Program-made: the position numbers and the translations under genes
DNA from: an uncultured Lachnospiraceae bacterium
GTDB lineage: Bacteria; Bacillota; Clostridia; Lachnospirales; Lachnospiraceae
DNA length: 64,000 nt
Assembly: GCA_947564735.1 (NCBI GenBank)
Contig: CANOEC010000009.1
Location: 1-64,000 of the forward strand
Reading direction: 5' to 3'
Part shown: positions 35,972-46,052 of the stretch, piece by piece
How the letters are laid out: each line of letters opens with the position of its first letter
How positions within the stretch are numbered: position 1 is the stretch's first letter
Notes under the pieces: generated by a model
The model's input: only the letters and a program-made list of their open reading frames with translations
What the model was told of the DNA's origin: nothing
Databases searched by the model: none

Positions 35972-36020
35972 GACGTCCCTTTTTTCATCTGATTTACTTA
36001 TAATCATGTTTTCCGTCTAT

Positions 36021-36049
36021 ATTATAAAATCATAATAAGCAAACCGCAA
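36021..36049 (-). promoter_or_regulatory. Promoter of the response regulator/kinase unit
   Basis: Minus strand: TTGCGG (36044-36049), 17 nt, TATAAT (36021-36026). The -10 is perfect and the -35 partial, which suits a regulated promoter. Confidence 0.7.
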
Positions 36050-36071
36050 CATAAATGAAACAAGGAAATTT

Positions 36072-36101
36072 ATTGCGAAGCAAAGCGCAATGTGAGATAA
36101 T
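36072..36101 (+). promoter_or_regulatory. Candidate xpaC-telA promoter with dyad
   Basis: Plus strand: TTGCGA (36073-36078), 17 nt, GATAAT (36096-36101). The dyad ATTGCG-N8-CGCAAT (36072-36091) overlaps the -35 and spacer and could be an operator. Confidence 0.5.
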
Positions 36102-36171
36102 AGCGTGAGAAGAACTTCTAAAGCTCATTTGGAATACCTAATATTTTTACATGACGAGGTTTTATTTGTAG

Positions 36172-37533
36172 ATGAAAGACAATCAGAATGAACGCAACAT
36201 GGGAGAACAGATTATGGATGCGCTGTCGGATGCCCTGCAGGGCGGAGATTTCAGTAACTTGAACAGACTGGTTTCCCAGAGCGTGAACAATGTCATAAAC
36301 GAAGTCGGCAGGCAGGCGCAGGAACAGATTCGAAAACAGACGCGGGAACAGGAACGGCGTCAGGAAAAGGCACAACGGCAGGAAGAAGCCCGCAGACAGG
36401 CACAACAGATGTATTATCAGCGTGCAGAGGCTGCCAGACGACAGGATATTTCCAGACAACAAGGATCTCCTTTCCACAACATGCCGCAGACAAATTTATG
36501 GCAGAATGCTCCCTCAGTTCCCCAACAATCAAATAATACCGCTCTCCGCCCCTTTCAGTTCAAGAAGGTTGGAAACGTGTCCAATGTGCTGTATCAGGTA
36601 TTCGGCGGTATCGGATTTGGTGTTACCATGCTCATAACCTTTCTTCATCTCTTCGCAACGGTGTTTGAAGGCACTGCAAGCATGGCGGGATGGATTGTCA
36701 ATTTCCTCTTCCTTGCACTGTTCGGCGGTATGATTCGGTTAGGCATCGGACAGCGCAGACGTCTCAAACTGGCGGAACGTTATATTGGGCTGTGCGGTCG
36801 TAATCTGTACGGAGAAATTGAACATCTTGCAAGAAGCACGGGGCGCAAAGCCCGCCGTGTCATTAAGGATTTACAGAAAATGATGCAGATTGGCATGTTT
36901 CCCGAAGGACATCTGGATGAGAAGAAGACCTGCTTTATGTTAAACGACAATATCTACAGACAGTATCTGGAAACAGAAAACAACCGTCGTTTGCGGGAGG
37001 CAGAAAGTCAAACGCTCTCCGCTGCGCAGGGTATACAGGATGCGGATAGGTCGAAGCCAGAACCCGGACAGACATCAACACTTTCAGAACAGGAAGCAGA
37101 ATTAAACACCATGATTGCTGAGGGAATGGAATGTACCGGCAAACTCCGCGCCCTAAACGAAAAGATTCCCGGTGAAGTAATCTCAGCGAAACTTTCCCGT
37201 CTGGAAAATCTGTTAAAAAATCTTTTCAACAGTGTGCGGGAACATCCGGAGCAGATGCACCGGATGCATAAATTAATGGACTACTATCTCCCCACTACCT
37301 TGAAATTAGTCGAGGCATATGAGGAATTTGACCGGATAAGCGTTCCGGGTGACGATATCATCGCCGCCAAGGCTGAAATTGAAAATACACTTGATATGAT
37401 TAACGAGGCATTTACGGAACTTTTGAACAATCTTTTTCAAGACACGGTATTAGATGTTACGACCGACGCGCAGGTATTAAAAACCATGCTTGCCAGAGAA
37501 GGTCTGATGAATGAGATGGAACATATAAAATGA
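36172..37533 (+). CDS. xpaC: XpaC-like protein
   Basis: The 453-residue protein begins with a long Gln/Arg/Glu-rich coiled region (about 40-110), then two membrane segments (about 142-165 and 172-190) and a C-terminal helical domain. It is assigned to the XpaC family (5-bromo-4-chloroindolyl phosphate hydrolysis protein) mainly because telA follows directly, the usual pairing. Biochemical function is unknown; despite the name it is unlikely to be a phosphatase. The N-terminal extension is longer than in the Bacillus protein. Confidence 0.8.
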   Translation: MKDNQNERNMGEQIMDALSDALQGGDFSNLNRLVSQSVNNVINEVGRQAQEQIRKQTREQERRQEKAQRQEEARRQAQQMYYQRAEAARRQDISRQQGSPFHNMPQTNLWQNAPSVPQQSNNTALRPFQFKKVGNVSNVLYQVFGGIGFGVTMLITFLHLFATVFEGTASMAGWIVNFLFLALFGGMIRLGIGQRRRLKLAERYIGLCGRNLYGEIEHLARSTGRKARRVIKDLQKMMQIGMFPEGHLDEKKTCFMLNDNIYRQYLETENNRRLREAESQTLSAAQGIQDADRSKPEPGQTSTLSEQEAELNTMIAEGMECTGKLRALNEKIPGEVISAKLSRLENLLKNLFNSVREHPEQMHRMHKLMDYYLPTTLKLVEAYEEFDRISVPGDDIIAAKAEIENTLDMINEAFTELLNNLFQDTVLDVTTDAQVLKTMLAREGLMNEMEHIK

Positions 37534-37562
37534 ACTGAAACATATAGATGGAGGAACATAAA

Positions 37563-38738
37563 ATGAACGATAATAGAATGGACAATACGCTGGATGAAAT
37601 GTTAAAAGAAGCGCCTTCGTTGACGCTTGATCCATTTGAGCCGGCAGAAATTGTAGAAAAATCCCCTCTCCTCGTACCGGATGAGGAGCCTAAAATTCCC
37701 GAAGTCGTTTTAACACCGCAGGAACAAAAAATGGTGGATGATTTTGCCGCGCAGATTGACATCACCAACACACAGATGGTAATGCAGTACGGCGCCGGCA
37801 GTCAGAAAAAGATTGCTGATTTCTCTGAAAGCGCCCTAAACAACGTGCGCACCAAGGATATGGGCGAAATCGGTCAGATGTTAGCAGACGTAGTCACAGA
37901 ACTTAAGGACTTTGGCGAAGAAGAAGAGAAAGGCTTTTTCGGGCTGTTCAAAAAAGGCGGTAACAAACTGGAAAGTCTGAAGATTAAATACGACAAGGCG
38001 GAAACCAATATCAACAAAATCTGCAAGGTCATGGAAGAACATCAGGTAACTTTACTAAAAGATGCCGCCATGCTGGACAAGATGTATGAACTGAACCTCA
38101 ATTATTTCAAAGAGCTGTCCATGTATATCCTAGCCGGTAAGCAGAAACTGCATCATGCAAGAAGTGTGGAGCTTGCCGCCCTTTTGCAGAAGGCGGAGCA
38201 AAGTTCACTTCCGGAAGATACGCAGGCAGCAAACGATTATGCCGCAATGTGCGAGCGTTTTGAAAAGAAAATCTACGACCTCGAACTGACCAGAACAATC
38301 GCCATGCAGATGGCGCCCCAGATTCGGCTGATTCAGAGTAACGACACCGCCATGTCTGAGAAAATACAGTCTACGCTGGTGAATACAATCCCTCTCTGGA
38401 AAAGCCAGATGGTGATTGCAATCGGCTTAAACCACTCCAGCGAAGCCGCTAGGGCACAGAAAGAAGTGACCGATATGACCAATGCCCTTCTTAAGAAAAA
38501 TGCGGAGGCACTAAAGGTTGCAACCATCGAAACTGCAAGGGAGAGCGAACGGGGTATCGTAGATATTGAGACACTTACCGCCACCAATCAGACATTAATC
38601 AGTACCTTGGATGAAGTCATGAAAATTCAGGAGGACGGACGCGCCAAACGGCAAAACGCGGAGAACGAGCTTGTGCGGATTGAGGATGAAATGCGCCAGA
38701 AGCTGCTTGCCGTCAGCCGCTCTTCCCGCACATCGTAA
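37563..38738 (+). CDS. telA: TelA/KlaA toxic-anion-resistance family protein
   Basis: The 391-residue helical protein matches TelA, with the core FAAQIDITNTQMVMQYGAGSQKKIADFSESAL and the late VVTEL and WKSQMVIAIGLNHSSEAA segments. Despite its name, the family is more generally linked to envelope stress and lantibiotic or antibiotic tolerance. The start was set at ATG 37563, which has GGAGG 8 nt upstream. It follows xpaC by 29 bp and ends before a strong terminator. Confidence 0.93.
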   Translation: MNDNRMDNTLDEMLKEAPSLTLDPFEPAEIVEKSPLLVPDEEPKIPEVVLTPQEQKMVDDFAAQIDITNTQMVMQYGAGSQKKIADFSESALNNVRTKDMGEIGQMLADVVTELKDFGEEEEKGFFGLFKKGGNKLESLKIKYDKAETNINKICKVMEEHQVTLLKDAAMLDKMYELNLNYFKELSMYILAGKQKLHHARSVELAALLQKAEQSSLPEDTQAANDYAAMCERFEKKIYDLELTRTIAMQMAPQIRLIQSNDTAMSEKIQSTLVNTIPLWKSQMVIAIGLNHSSEAARAQKEVTDMTNALLKKNAEALKVATIETARESERGIVDIETLTATNQTLISTLDEVMKIQEDGRAKRQNAENELVRIEDEMRQKLLAVSRSSRTS

Positions 38739-38773
38739 AAAATCGTCGATGATGCAATTTTCTATACCAACTG

Positions 38774-38818
38774 GAAAGCGTGTAAGCTCCGTTACCTGAA
38801 ACTTACACGCTTTCTTCT
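38774..38818 (+). terminator. Terminator of xpaC-telA
   Basis: A perfect 13-bp stem (38774-38786 with 38802-38814) carries a 15-nt loop and is followed by a T/C-rich tract. It lies 35 bp past the telA stop and before the convergent YgiQ gene. Confidence 0.85.
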
Positions 38819-38833
38819 TAACTTCCCCACACC

Positions 38834-40816
38834 TTATTTCTTCTTATGCACGTTGCGAATCGTCTTTTTCTTGCCGGTATCCTTCCTCTGTACCCTTCCG
38901 CCGTCTGCCTTCTGCATTCGCTCCGATTTCCCCACCCTCTGCGAATGCTTCTGATTTGCTGTTTTCTGCAAATGATTCGGAACGCCCATCTGTTGCGGCT
39001 GCTTCTGCTTTCCCATTTTCCGCGGTCTGATCAGACAATTCTTTTCAAACCCGATCAAATCCTCCCGTCCGCCCTTCACAAGCGCTTCCCTGACCAAATC
39101 ATAATTATTGGGATTGCGGTACTGGATAAGCGCCCGCTGCATCGCCTTCTCATGGGGATTGCGGCAGACGTAGACCTTCTTCCCGTTTCGCGGGTCGATA
39201 CCCGTATAGTACATGACCGTGGATACCGTGGACGGCGTCGGATAGAAATCCTGCACCTGTTCCGGCATATACCCCAAGTCACGTAAATACTCTGCCAGCT
39301 CAATCGCTTCCTTCAGCGTGGAACCCGGATGGGACGACATCAGATACGGCACAAGAAACTGCTTTTTGCCTAATTGTTCGTTCAGCCTGTTATATTTTTT
39401 CACAAACCGTTCGTAGACTTCCTTCTTCGGCTTCCCAAGCAAAGTAAGCACCGTATCTGAGATATGTTCAGGCGCCACCTTGAGCTGTCCGCTCACATGG
39501 TGCTCTACCAGTTCCCTGAAAAACGTATCGTCAGGGTCCGCCATCAGATAATCGAACCGGATTCCCGAACGGATAAACACCTTTTTAACACCCGGAAGCG
39601 CCCGCAGTTTGCGGAGTAACGATAAATAATCGGAATGGTCGGCTTCCAGATTGGGACACGGCTCAGGAAAAAGGCACTGTCTGTTCTTACATACCCCCTG
39701 TGTCATCTGTTTTTGACAGGACGGCTGCCTGAAATTCGCCGTGGGACCTCCCACATCGTGGATATAACCCTTGAAGTCTTTGTCATGTATCATCAACTCT
39801 GCTTCCTTGAGGATAGATGCATGGCTTCTGACCTGCACCGTCCTTCCCTGATGGAATGTGAGCGCACAGAAATTACAGCCGCCAAAACACCCCCTGTTGC
39901 TGACAAGCGAAAACTTCACCTCTGCAATCGCAGGAACGCCGCCCGCCTCTTCATAGGACGGATGGTAGGTGCGCATATAGGGCAAATCGTAGACTTCGTC
40001 CATCTCCTTCATTGTAAGCGGCGGCTGGGGCGGATTCTGCACCACATAGACGCCGTTCGGGTACGCCTCTATCAGCGTTTTTCCCGTAAACGGGTCTGTA
40101 TTGCAATATTGTATCTGAAAGCTCTCTGCATATCGACGCGGCTCCTCCTTCATCACATCATACGAGGGAAGGTTTATGCCGTCATAGACTCCGGAGATAT
40201 CTTTCGTCTTGTAAACCGTACCCGGAATAAAGGTAATGTCCTGCACCGCAATGCCGCTTGCCAGTGCGTCTGCAATTTCCACAATAGATTTTTCACCCAT
40301 ACCGTAAGAAATCAAATCCGCCTGACTGTCCAGCAGAATAGAACGCTTAAAGCTGTCTGACCAGTAATCATAGTGCGCCAGCCGTCGAAGACTCGCCTCA
40401 ATCCCGCCGATAATGACCGGACTGTCTTTATAGACCCTGCGAATCAAATTCCCGTAAACCACCGTGGCATGATCCGGTCTTTTGTACGGCTTTCCGCCGG
40501 GCGTATAGGCATCCGTCGGACGGTGTCTGCCGGAAACAAAATAGTGATTCACCATAGAATCCATATTTCCACCAGAAACAAGGAACCCAAACTTCGGTCT
40601 GCCAAGTCTTGTGATACTGCTTTCATCTTTCCAGTCGGGCTGGGAAATGATTCCCACACTGTATCCATGCGCCTGCAGTACTCTGCTGATAATGGCATGT
40701 CCAAAGGAAGGGTGATCCACATAAGCGTCTCCGATGATATAGACAAAATCAAGCTGCTCTATGCCCTGCGCTTCCATATCCTGTTTGGAAATCGGTAAAA
40801 AAGCCATTTCTTTCAT
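38834..40816 (-). CDS. YgiQ-family radical SAM protein
   Basis: The roughly 660-residue protein has the YgiQ N-terminal block ([19 protein letters not shown]), a radical SAM cluster motif [18 protein letters not shown] with several further cysteines, and a C-terminal DUF3362-type region ([17 protein letters not shown]). The last 60 residues form a Lys/Gln-rich low-complexity tail. The reaction is unknown. Starts at 40819 (GTG), 40816 or 40807 are possible; the first overlaps the HAD gene stop. It belongs to the rsuA-HAD-ygiQ unit. Confidence 0.92.
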   Translation of the reverse strand: MKEMAFLPISKQDMEAQGIEQLDFVYIIGDAYVDHPSFGHAIISRVLQAHGYSVGIISQPDWKDESSITRLGRPKFGFLVSGGNMDSMVNHYFVSGRHRPTDAYTPGGKPYKRPDHATVVYGNLIRRVYKDSPVIIGGIEASLRRLAHYDYWSDSFKRSILLDSQADLISYGMGEKSIVEIADALASGIAVQDITFIPGTVYKTKDISGVYDGINLPSYDVMKEEPRRYAESFQIQYCNTDPFTGKTLIEAYPNGVYVVQNPPQPPLTMKEMDEVYDLPYMRTYHPSYEEAGGVPAIAEVKFSLVSNRGCFGGCNFCALTFHQGRTVQVRSHASILKEAELMIHDKDFKGYIHDVGGPTANFRQPSCQKQMTQGVCKNRQCLFPEPCPNLEADHSDYLSLLRKLRALPGVKKVFIRSGIRFDYLMADPDDTFFRELVEHHVSGQLKVAPEHISDTVLTLLGKPKKEVYERFVKKYNRLNEQLGKKQFLVPYLMSSHPGSTLKEAIELAEYLRDLGYMPEQVQDFYPTPSTVSTVMYYTGIDPRNGKKVYVCRNPHEKAMQRALIQYRNPNNYDLVREALVKGGREDLIGFEKNCLIRPRKMGKQKQPQQMGVPNHLQKTANQKHSQRVGKSERMQKADGGRVQRKDTGKKKTIRNVHKKK

Positions 40817-41496
40817 CACTCCCGTATTGTCTTGTTATCCGTTCCCGCAAGAACGCCTTTTTCTATTAATTCCTTAAAATGATATGTATAATAATCCGCT
40901 AATCTGTGCTTTTCTTCATCCTGATGCTCCGAGTACTTATCATAGACAGCACAGACCTTCATGCCCGCCGCCTTTCCGGACAAGATACCCGCAATAATAT
41001 CCTCAAAAACAAGACAGTTTTCCGGCTTGACCCGAAGCCTGTCCGCGACTGCAAGATAAATATCCGGCGCCGGTTTTCCCTTCGCCACATCGCACCCAGT
41101 CATGATACAGCTAAAATACTGCTCTATCTTGCGCATTTTCACTACATTTTCCACCAGTTCTCTGGAATTGCTGGTGGCAATGCCCGCTTTGATTCCGTTA
41201 TCCATGCAATATTGCAGTAACTCTATGACCCCTTCTTTCACGGGCACCTCATAGGCATACTTATCCCATGCCATCCGGTTCCATTCTGCCTTTATGGTAT
41301 CTAAATCGTCGGGAAGCTGAAACCGCTCCTTAAAATAAACCGCTGTCTCGCTAAAACTCATTCCCTCAATACACGCCTGCAGATTCTCAGGCAGGGAAAT
41401 CCCGAATCTGCCCAGATACTCTATATCAATGGCTTTCCACAACCACATGGAATCTACCATGGAACCGTCCAAATCAAAAATAACCGCCTCTATCAT
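40816..41496 (-). CDS. HAD hydrolase, beta-phosphoglucomutase-like
   Basis: The 226-residue protein has HAD motif [11 protein letters not shown], motif II ATSNS, the motif III lysine in KGKPAPDIY and motif IV FEDIIAG. The cap domain lies between residues 15 and 85. It fits the large group of phosphatases and phosphoglucomutase-like enzymes acting on sugar phosphates. The start (ATGA) overlaps the rsuA-type gene's stop, and its own stop overlaps ygiQ, so the three are tightly coupled. Confidence 0.9.
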   Translation of the reverse strand: MIEAVIFDLDGSMVDSMWLWKAIDIEYLGRFGISLPENLQACIEGMSFSETAVYFKERFQLPDDLDTIKAEWNRMAWDKYAYEVPVKEGVIELLQYCMDNGIKAGIATSNSRELVENVVKMRKIEQYFSCIMTGCDVAKGKPAPDIYLAVADRLRVKPENCLVFEDIIAGILSGKAAGMKVCAVYDKYSEHQDEEKHRLADYYTYHFKELIEKGVLAGTDNKTIRE

Positions 41497-42212
41497 TTGT
41501 TCCTCCGAAATAATGATTCATGCAAGATGCCTTCTATTTCTTCCGCCGTCAGTCTGCGGTAATGTCCTTTCGAAAGCTTTAAATCCAATGCAAGACTTCC
41601 CATACGCAGTCTTTTTAGATAAACCACTTCGTTACCGACGGCATGAAGCATCCGCTTTACTTGGTGAAATTTTCCCTCCGTAATCGTCAGTGTAATCTTT
41701 TGACTGTCTATTCTGTGTACCACCGCCGGCTTCGTCAGCGCCTTTTCACCAATATCCACCCCTTGTTCGAGCCGTATTTTCTGTTCTTCCTCAAGGGGCT
41801 TTGCCAGATGGCACTCATATTCCTTCTCCACATGTTTTGCCGGGGACAACAGTTCATGCGCCAGTGCACCGTCATTCGTAATCAGAAGCAGCCCCTCCGT
41901 GTCCTTATCGAGCCTTCCCACCGGAAACAGGTCCTCCCGCCTCTCATCCCCCAACAGGTCGAGCACCGTCCGCTCCCGTTCATCCTCCGTAGCAGACACG
42001 ACGCCAGCCGGCTTATGAAGCATATAATAAACAAGTTTCTCATAGACACAGGTCTGTCCTTTATAACAGATTTTGTCCAGATTCTCGTCAATATGCTGCT
42101 CCGGCTTTCGCACAGCCGCACCATTAACCGTCACCTGTCCGGCTTTGATTTCTTTTTTGAGCTGGCTTCTTGTCCCCAGCATACAATCACATAGAAATTT
42201 ATCTAACCGCAT
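41493..42212 (-). CDS. RsuA/RluB-type rRNA pseudouridine synthase
   Basis: The 239-residue protein has an S4 domain at the N-terminus (MRLDKFLCDC and VTVNGAAVRKPEQHI) and the catalytic motif FPVGRLDKDTEGLLL with its nucleophile Asp. GKFHQVKRML follows. Length and the LHKPAGVVSA segment favour the RsuA type, which modifies U516 of 16S rRNA. AGAGGA precedes the ATG. It is divergent from ylbJ across 58 bp. Confidence 0.92.
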   Translation of the reverse strand: MRLDKFLCDCMLGTRSQLKKEIKAGQVTVNGAAVRKPEQHIDENLDKICYKGQTCVYEKLVYYMLHKPAGVVSATEDERERTVLDLLGDERREDLFPVGRLDKDTEGLLLITNDGALAHELLSPAKHVEKEYECHLAKPLEEEQKIRLEQGVDIGEKALTKPAVVHRIDSQKITLTITEGKFHQVKRMLHAVGNEVVYLKRLRMGSLALDLKLSKGHYRRLTAEEIEGILHESLFRRNK

Positions 42213-42270
42213 AATCGTCCTCTTTTAAGAATATATATAAAACAACCCTTCCGAAAGGAAATTTTATCCC

Positions 42271-43254
42271 GTGAACAGCAAAATTGACACCTGCTACCGT
42301 TTTCTCTTCACCGCCCTCGCCCTATATCTGGTTATCCTGCTCCTTCGCTATCCTGCACTTTCCTTGGAGTACGCTTCTACCGGATTAAATTTATGGCTTA
42401 CGAAAATGGTTCCGACGCTCCTGCCGTTTATGATTTTGTCCGGTATTATGATTCGCATGAATCTGACAGAAGGCTTCGTCAGTCTGCTGCATCCGCTTCT
42501 GCACCGTATTTTTGGCACGTCCAAAAACGGCTCCTACACGATTATCATGGGATTCTTATGCGGTTTCCCGATGGGTGCGCGGATTGTCGGCGAACTGTAT
42601 GAAGCGGGAAAATTATCCCACAAAGAAGCTTCCCGCCTCTTATACTTCTGCAATAATATCGGTCCCATTTATTTTCTAAGTTATGTGGTTCCGACGCTTT
42701 CCTTAAAAAATCCCCTCGGACCGCTATTTCTTATGTACGGAATCCCCTTTCTATACGGAATCCTGCTTTGCCGTGCGCCGCTTCTTCACCGCCTGCCGGC
42801 GCTGTTTACCAGACATAGTGCTCCGAAGCAGTCTGCCGCTCGCATTTACATAGGAAACACCAATCCCCTGCCTGAGAATCAGCCGCAGCCCATGTCTCTC
42901 CTTGCCGCCATTGACACATCCGTATTATCCGGCTTACTCGGCATCGCCAAATTGGGCGGTTATATGGTGTTTTTTAATCTGCTCAATATTGTTTTTATGC
43001 CCTTTCACAATACTAATAAGGCGCTGCTTGGCGTCTACCGCTGCATCCTAGAAATCACAAGCGGTATTGACTATTCTGGTCAGTCACTTTTTTACCCAAT
43101 CCTGATTCTTCTGCCCTTCGGCGGATTCTCATGCATCGCACAAACCTACAGCATGATTCGCCAGACCTCCCTGTCAATCCGTCCGTATATTTTTCATAAA
43201 ATCATCCAGACAGCGATTACGGCGGTGTGTTATCTGCTTTTCTATATTCTCTGA
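42271..43254 (+). CDS. ylbJ: Sporulation membrane protein YlbJ-like
   Basis: The 327-residue polytopic protein has nucleoside-recognition (Gate)-type repeats: GLNLWLTKMVPTLLPFMILSG and GFLCGFPMGARIVGELYEAG near the N-terminus, and the mirrored CNNIGPIYFLSYV. This pattern is typical of YlbJ, a forespore-engulfment-stage membrane protein. It starts with GTG. Its presence supports a spore-forming lineage. It is convergent with the amidase gene across only 22 bp. Confidence 0.88.
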   Translation: MNSKIDTCYRFLFTALALYLVILLLRYPALSLEYASTGLNLWLTKMVPTLLPFMILSGIMIRMNLTEGFVSLLHPLLHRIFGTSKNGSYTIIMGFLCGFPMGARIVGELYEAGKLSHKEASRLLYFCNNIGPIYFLSYVVPTLSLKNPLGPLFLMYGIPFLYGILLCRAPLLHRLPALFTRHSAPKQSAARIYIGNTNPLPENQPQPMSLLAAIDTSVLSGLLGIAKLGGYMVFFNLLNIVFMPFHNTNKALLGVYRCILEITSGIDYSGQSLFYPILILLPFGGFSCIAQTYSMIRQTSLSIRPYIFHKIIQTAITAVCYLLFYIL

Positions 43255-43276
43255 CATGCTCAGCCGCTGTCCGGTA

Positions 43277-44674
43277 TCAGCGCTTTTTCCTCTTTCGCCG
43301 GCGTTTACGCTTTCTGCCGCCAAGAATCAATATCATGGATATGGTCATGCCAAGCACGAGCAGGGCACAGACGATGCATACTGTCATAAAATACTGGAAG
43401 GACAGCGGTTTTTTTACCTGCGCTATGGACACTTCTCTGGTAATAATCCTTGACCGTTCCTTAGCCGCCACAAGTGTTTGGGAGATACTCTCCAGCGCCT
43501 CTTTTCCTTCCATCTGCGCTGCTATCTCCTCCGCCGTCTTATAATCCATGGACGGCAGGGAAACCATATTGCTTGTCGTATACAAATCATAGCCGTTGTA
43601 TCCGTTTACAACAATCCGAGGTACAACATGGGGCGGAACCTGCATTGTAAACACAAACGTATCCACAGATTTGTCCTGCCATCTCTGCAAGGGGGAAAAG
43701 TTCTGTCCGCCATCATAGCTGTATGTGTAATAGAGCATTCCACTGTCGTAATCGGCGGCGGACACCTGTACGCTCACTTCCCCGTTCGACATATTCTGGT
43801 CAACTACCTCGATCATACAGATATCCGGTTCCGTCCTGTCAGGCGAAACCACATTCGCAGGCACATCGACCTGCACATTCCGGTAATTACTGTAATCTAC
43901 GTTCAATTCTTCCGAGCTTAGATGAAAATATTTTGCCACGGCAGTCGCGTCCAATATACCAAATTCTATCAGTTTTTCATCATGGTCATAAAAGGGCTGA
44001 TCGTTCTCCTGATCCAGATGGCAGTGCTCTATCAGTACACAGGGGATATCCCGTTCAACGGAATGGCGTATAATCCCGTAATAATCAATTCCTCTGTCAT
44101 TCAGCCTTGTCTTGATTCCTCTGGAATACAGCCCAAGATCCTGCAGCAGATCCATCTCCACGCTGGCAAAGCTGTATCCCTTGCTATAATTTTCTCCGAA
44201 TGCCGACACCCAGCACTCTGCACCAAACAGTGTATGCTCCCCGGACATATTAAAATGCAGGCAGAACAGAAAATCAGCGTTTACACGCTCGGCATACTCG
44301 CACCGCTCAACCAAAGAAAGCTCCCGGTCGTCATCTCTGGTCATATAAACCGTAATCCCTTCATACTTTTCCAATTCCTCTCTCATGGAGTCTGCCACAA
44401 TCAGAGTCATTTCCTTCTCGGTATAATCTTCGTATTCTCCGCCGAGATTCTCACCGCCGTGACCGGGGTCAATCACCACGACTATCTGTCCGGACTCTGC
44501 CTCCTCTATCCCATCCGTCATTTCCCCCGATATTCCATCCTCCTGCGCATAAACAGAAGCGGAAAGCATGCCAGACACGACAAATAAAAGTGCCATGCCA
44601 AATAATCCGTTGCGAAAACGAAGCCATATAAAGTTATCCCATCTAAATATCCTTCTGTTTCTCTGTCTTTTCAA
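43277..44674 (-). CDS. N-acetylmuramoyl-L-alanine amidase, membrane-anchored
   Basis: The 465-residue protein has a signal or anchor segment (about 22-44) and an Amidase_3 domain at about 65-250 (VIDPGHGGENLGGEYEDYTEKEMTL with zinc ligands His and Glu, CLHFNMS). A middle region of beta-sandwich appearance follows, then a second membrane helix near residue 430 and a very basic tail. It cleaves the amide bond between MurNAc and the stem peptide. Two membrane spans place the catalytic part outside. A TTG start with AAGGA upstream is likely. Confidence 0.9.
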   Translation of the reverse strand: MKRQRNRRIFRWDNFIWLRFRNGLFGMALLFVVSGMLSASVYAQEDGISGEMTDGIEEAESGQIVVVIDPGHGGENLGGEYEDYTEKEMTLIVADSMREELEKYEGITVYMTRDDDRELSLVERCEYAERVNADFLFCLHFNMSGEHTLFGAECWVSAFGENYSKGYSFASVEMDLLQDLGLYSRGIKTRLNDRGIDYYGIIRHSVERDIPCVLIEHCHLDQENDQPFYDHDEKLIEFGILDATAVAKYFHLSSEELNVDYSNYRNVQVDVPANVVSPDRTEPDICMIEVVDQNMSNGEVSVQVSAADYDSGMLYYTYSYDGGQNFSPLQRWQDKSVDTFVFTMQVPPHVVPRIVVNGYNGYDLYTTSNMVSLPSMDYKTAEEIAAQMEGKEALESISQTLVAAKERSRIITREVSIAQVKKPLSFQYFMTVCIVCALLVLGMTISMILILGGRKRKRRRKRKKR

Positions 44675-44746
44675 AATGCATATTCCTTACCGACTCAGTC
44701 AGTCAAAATTTTAACTTCTTATTCGTATCTTTTCATATATGAAACA

Positions 44747-44770
44747 AGCCGGCTTCTTAAGAAACCGGCT
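44747..44770 (-). terminator. Palindromic terminator
   Basis: AGCCGG (44747-44752) and CCGGCT (44765-44770) flank a second palindrome TTCTTAAGAA. A T-rich stretch follows on the minus strand. It lies 47 bp past the stop of the coiled-coil gene. Confidence 0.65.
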
Positions 44771-44817
44771 CATAATGATTTCAGTATATTATATTCCGTA
44801 TACCGCTATGTAATACA

Positions 44818-45420
44818 TCACATCAAATTTAATTCCGTCGTTTCCGAATCCCCTTCGGCTTCCTTCAGCATCTGCTCCACCTGCGCCGGTCTAAGCTCTG
44901 CACGGTTCGCCTTGACAGTTTCATTATAGCCATTGATGGTGTTATAGAAACTCTGATAATGCTCGGTCGTCGTCGCTAACGTCGCCGTCATGGCGCTCTC
45001 AAGATTTGCCAGCATATCATCCAGATACTGCATCGCCGACGTCCTGACGCCATTTGCCTCCGCAGTCGCAGTATTTAAAATTTCCTGTGCCTGCATCGTC
45101 GCCATCTTAACCACTTCATTAGCCTGTGCGTAAGCCTGCTGCATAATCTCATGCTCATTAATCAGTTCGGTGGTCTGCACCGTCGCATCTTTAATCAGCG
45201 CTTCCGCTTTTGCCCGCGCGTCGTTAAGGATTGCCTCCTTATTGGTGATAATCTTCTGGTAACGCTTAATCTCATCGGGAGTCTTCATGCGCAGTTCACG
45301 TAAAAGCTCATCAATCTCTTCTTTATTCACAATAATATTTGTCTTCGATAGAGGCTGGTATTTACAGCCGTCAATGTAGTCTTCGATTTCATCGATCAGT
45401 TGTTCGATTCTGCTGCTCAT
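44818..45420 (-). CDS. Coiled-coil protein, ATPase-subunit-like
   Basis: The 200-residue protein is predominantly alpha-helical with long coiled-coil stretches (about 55-150) and conserved short motifs (VNKEEIDELLRELR, ANEVVKMATMQAQEIL). Proteins of this kind are often labelled ATPase or DivIVA-like in Clostridia, but no catalytic residues are visible. It lies directly after coaD with an 8-bp gap, so it belongs to the rsmD-coaD unit. Function unknown. Confidence 0.78.
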   Translation of the reverse strand: MSSRIEQLIDEIEDYIDGCKYQPLSKTNIIVNKEEIDELLRELRMKTPDEIKRYQKIITNKEAILNDARAKAEALIKDATVQTTELINEHEIMQQAYAQANEVVKMATMQAQEILNTATAEANGVRTSAMQYLDDMLANLESAMTATLATTTEHYQSFYNTINGYNETVKANRAELRPAQVEQMLKEAEGDSETTELNLM

Positions 45421-45428
45421 CTTTACTC

Positions 45429-45917
45429 CTACCTGTCATATCCATATTTTTCATAGATTAATTTGCCCACAAACTCGGGTACGCATTGGGAAATATCGCC
45501 ATTGAAGCTTGCCACTTCCTTGACGGTCGATGAACTTAAATACGCGTATTCCAAGCTGGTTGTCAAAAACATCGTATCAAGCGCACCGCCGGAAAATTTT
45601 CTGTTCGTCTGGGCAATCTGCAATTCATATTCAAAGTCCGTAAATGCGCGAAGTCCTCTGATTGCCACATGAATGTTCTGCTCTTTGGCATAATCAATCA
45701 ACAGACCACTAAAGGAATCAATCTTGACATTGGGTAAATCCTTCGTAGCCTCTTCTAACATCTTAACACGTTCTTCTACAGAAAACAATGGAGTCTTTGT
45801 TTTATTATTCAACACGCTGACCGTCAATTCATCAAAAATTTCAGCCGCACGCCTAATAATATCCAGATGCCCAAAAGTAACAGGGTCGAAGCTCCCCGGA
45901 TAAATTGCTGCTTTCAT
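45429..45917 (-). CDS. coaD: Phosphopantetheine adenylyltransferase CoaD
   Basis: The enzyme makes dephospho-CoA from 4'-phosphopantetheine and ATP. The protein has the nucleotidyltransferase signature [16 protein letters not shown] near the N-terminus, [13 protein letters not shown] in the middle and SSSTVKE before the C-terminus. The start at 45917 gives 162 residues and agrees with family length. A TTG at 45923 has better ribosome-site spacing (AGGAAGG at 6 nt) and would add two residues. Confidence 0.96.
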   Translation of the reverse strand: MKAAIYPGSFDPVTFGHLDIIRRAAEIFDELTVSVLNNKTKTPLFSVEERVKMLEEATKDLPNVKIDSFSGLLIDYAKEQNIHVAIRGLRAFTDFEYELQIAQTNRKFSGGALDTMFLTTSLEYAYLSSSTVKEVASFNGDISQCVPEFVGKLIYEKYGYDR

Positions 45918-46052
45918 AGCCAAGTTATGCCTTCCTCTCACATTTATTGCTTTTTATTCATCATAAATCACTTTTTGAAAAATGTCTTCCCTTTTTTGGG
46001 AATTTTTTTATATTTTTGTAATTTTTTTAAATGTTTGCAAAAACATATGCAA

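Noticed and set aside
39635-40360. Open frame of 241 codons on the plus strand opposite the YgiQ gene
   Set aside because: It lies wholly within a recognisable radical SAM gene and is rich in residues expected from antisense translation.
43922-44587. Open frame of 221 codons on the plus strand opposite the amidase gene
   Set aside because: The amidase on the minus strand has intact catalytic motifs throughout; the opposite frame shows no domain.
45987-46009. Terminator-like hairpin TTCCC-T6-GGGAA with T-run on the plus strand
   Set aside because: No plus-strand gene leads into it, and the stem is only 5 bp in a very AT-rich gap.
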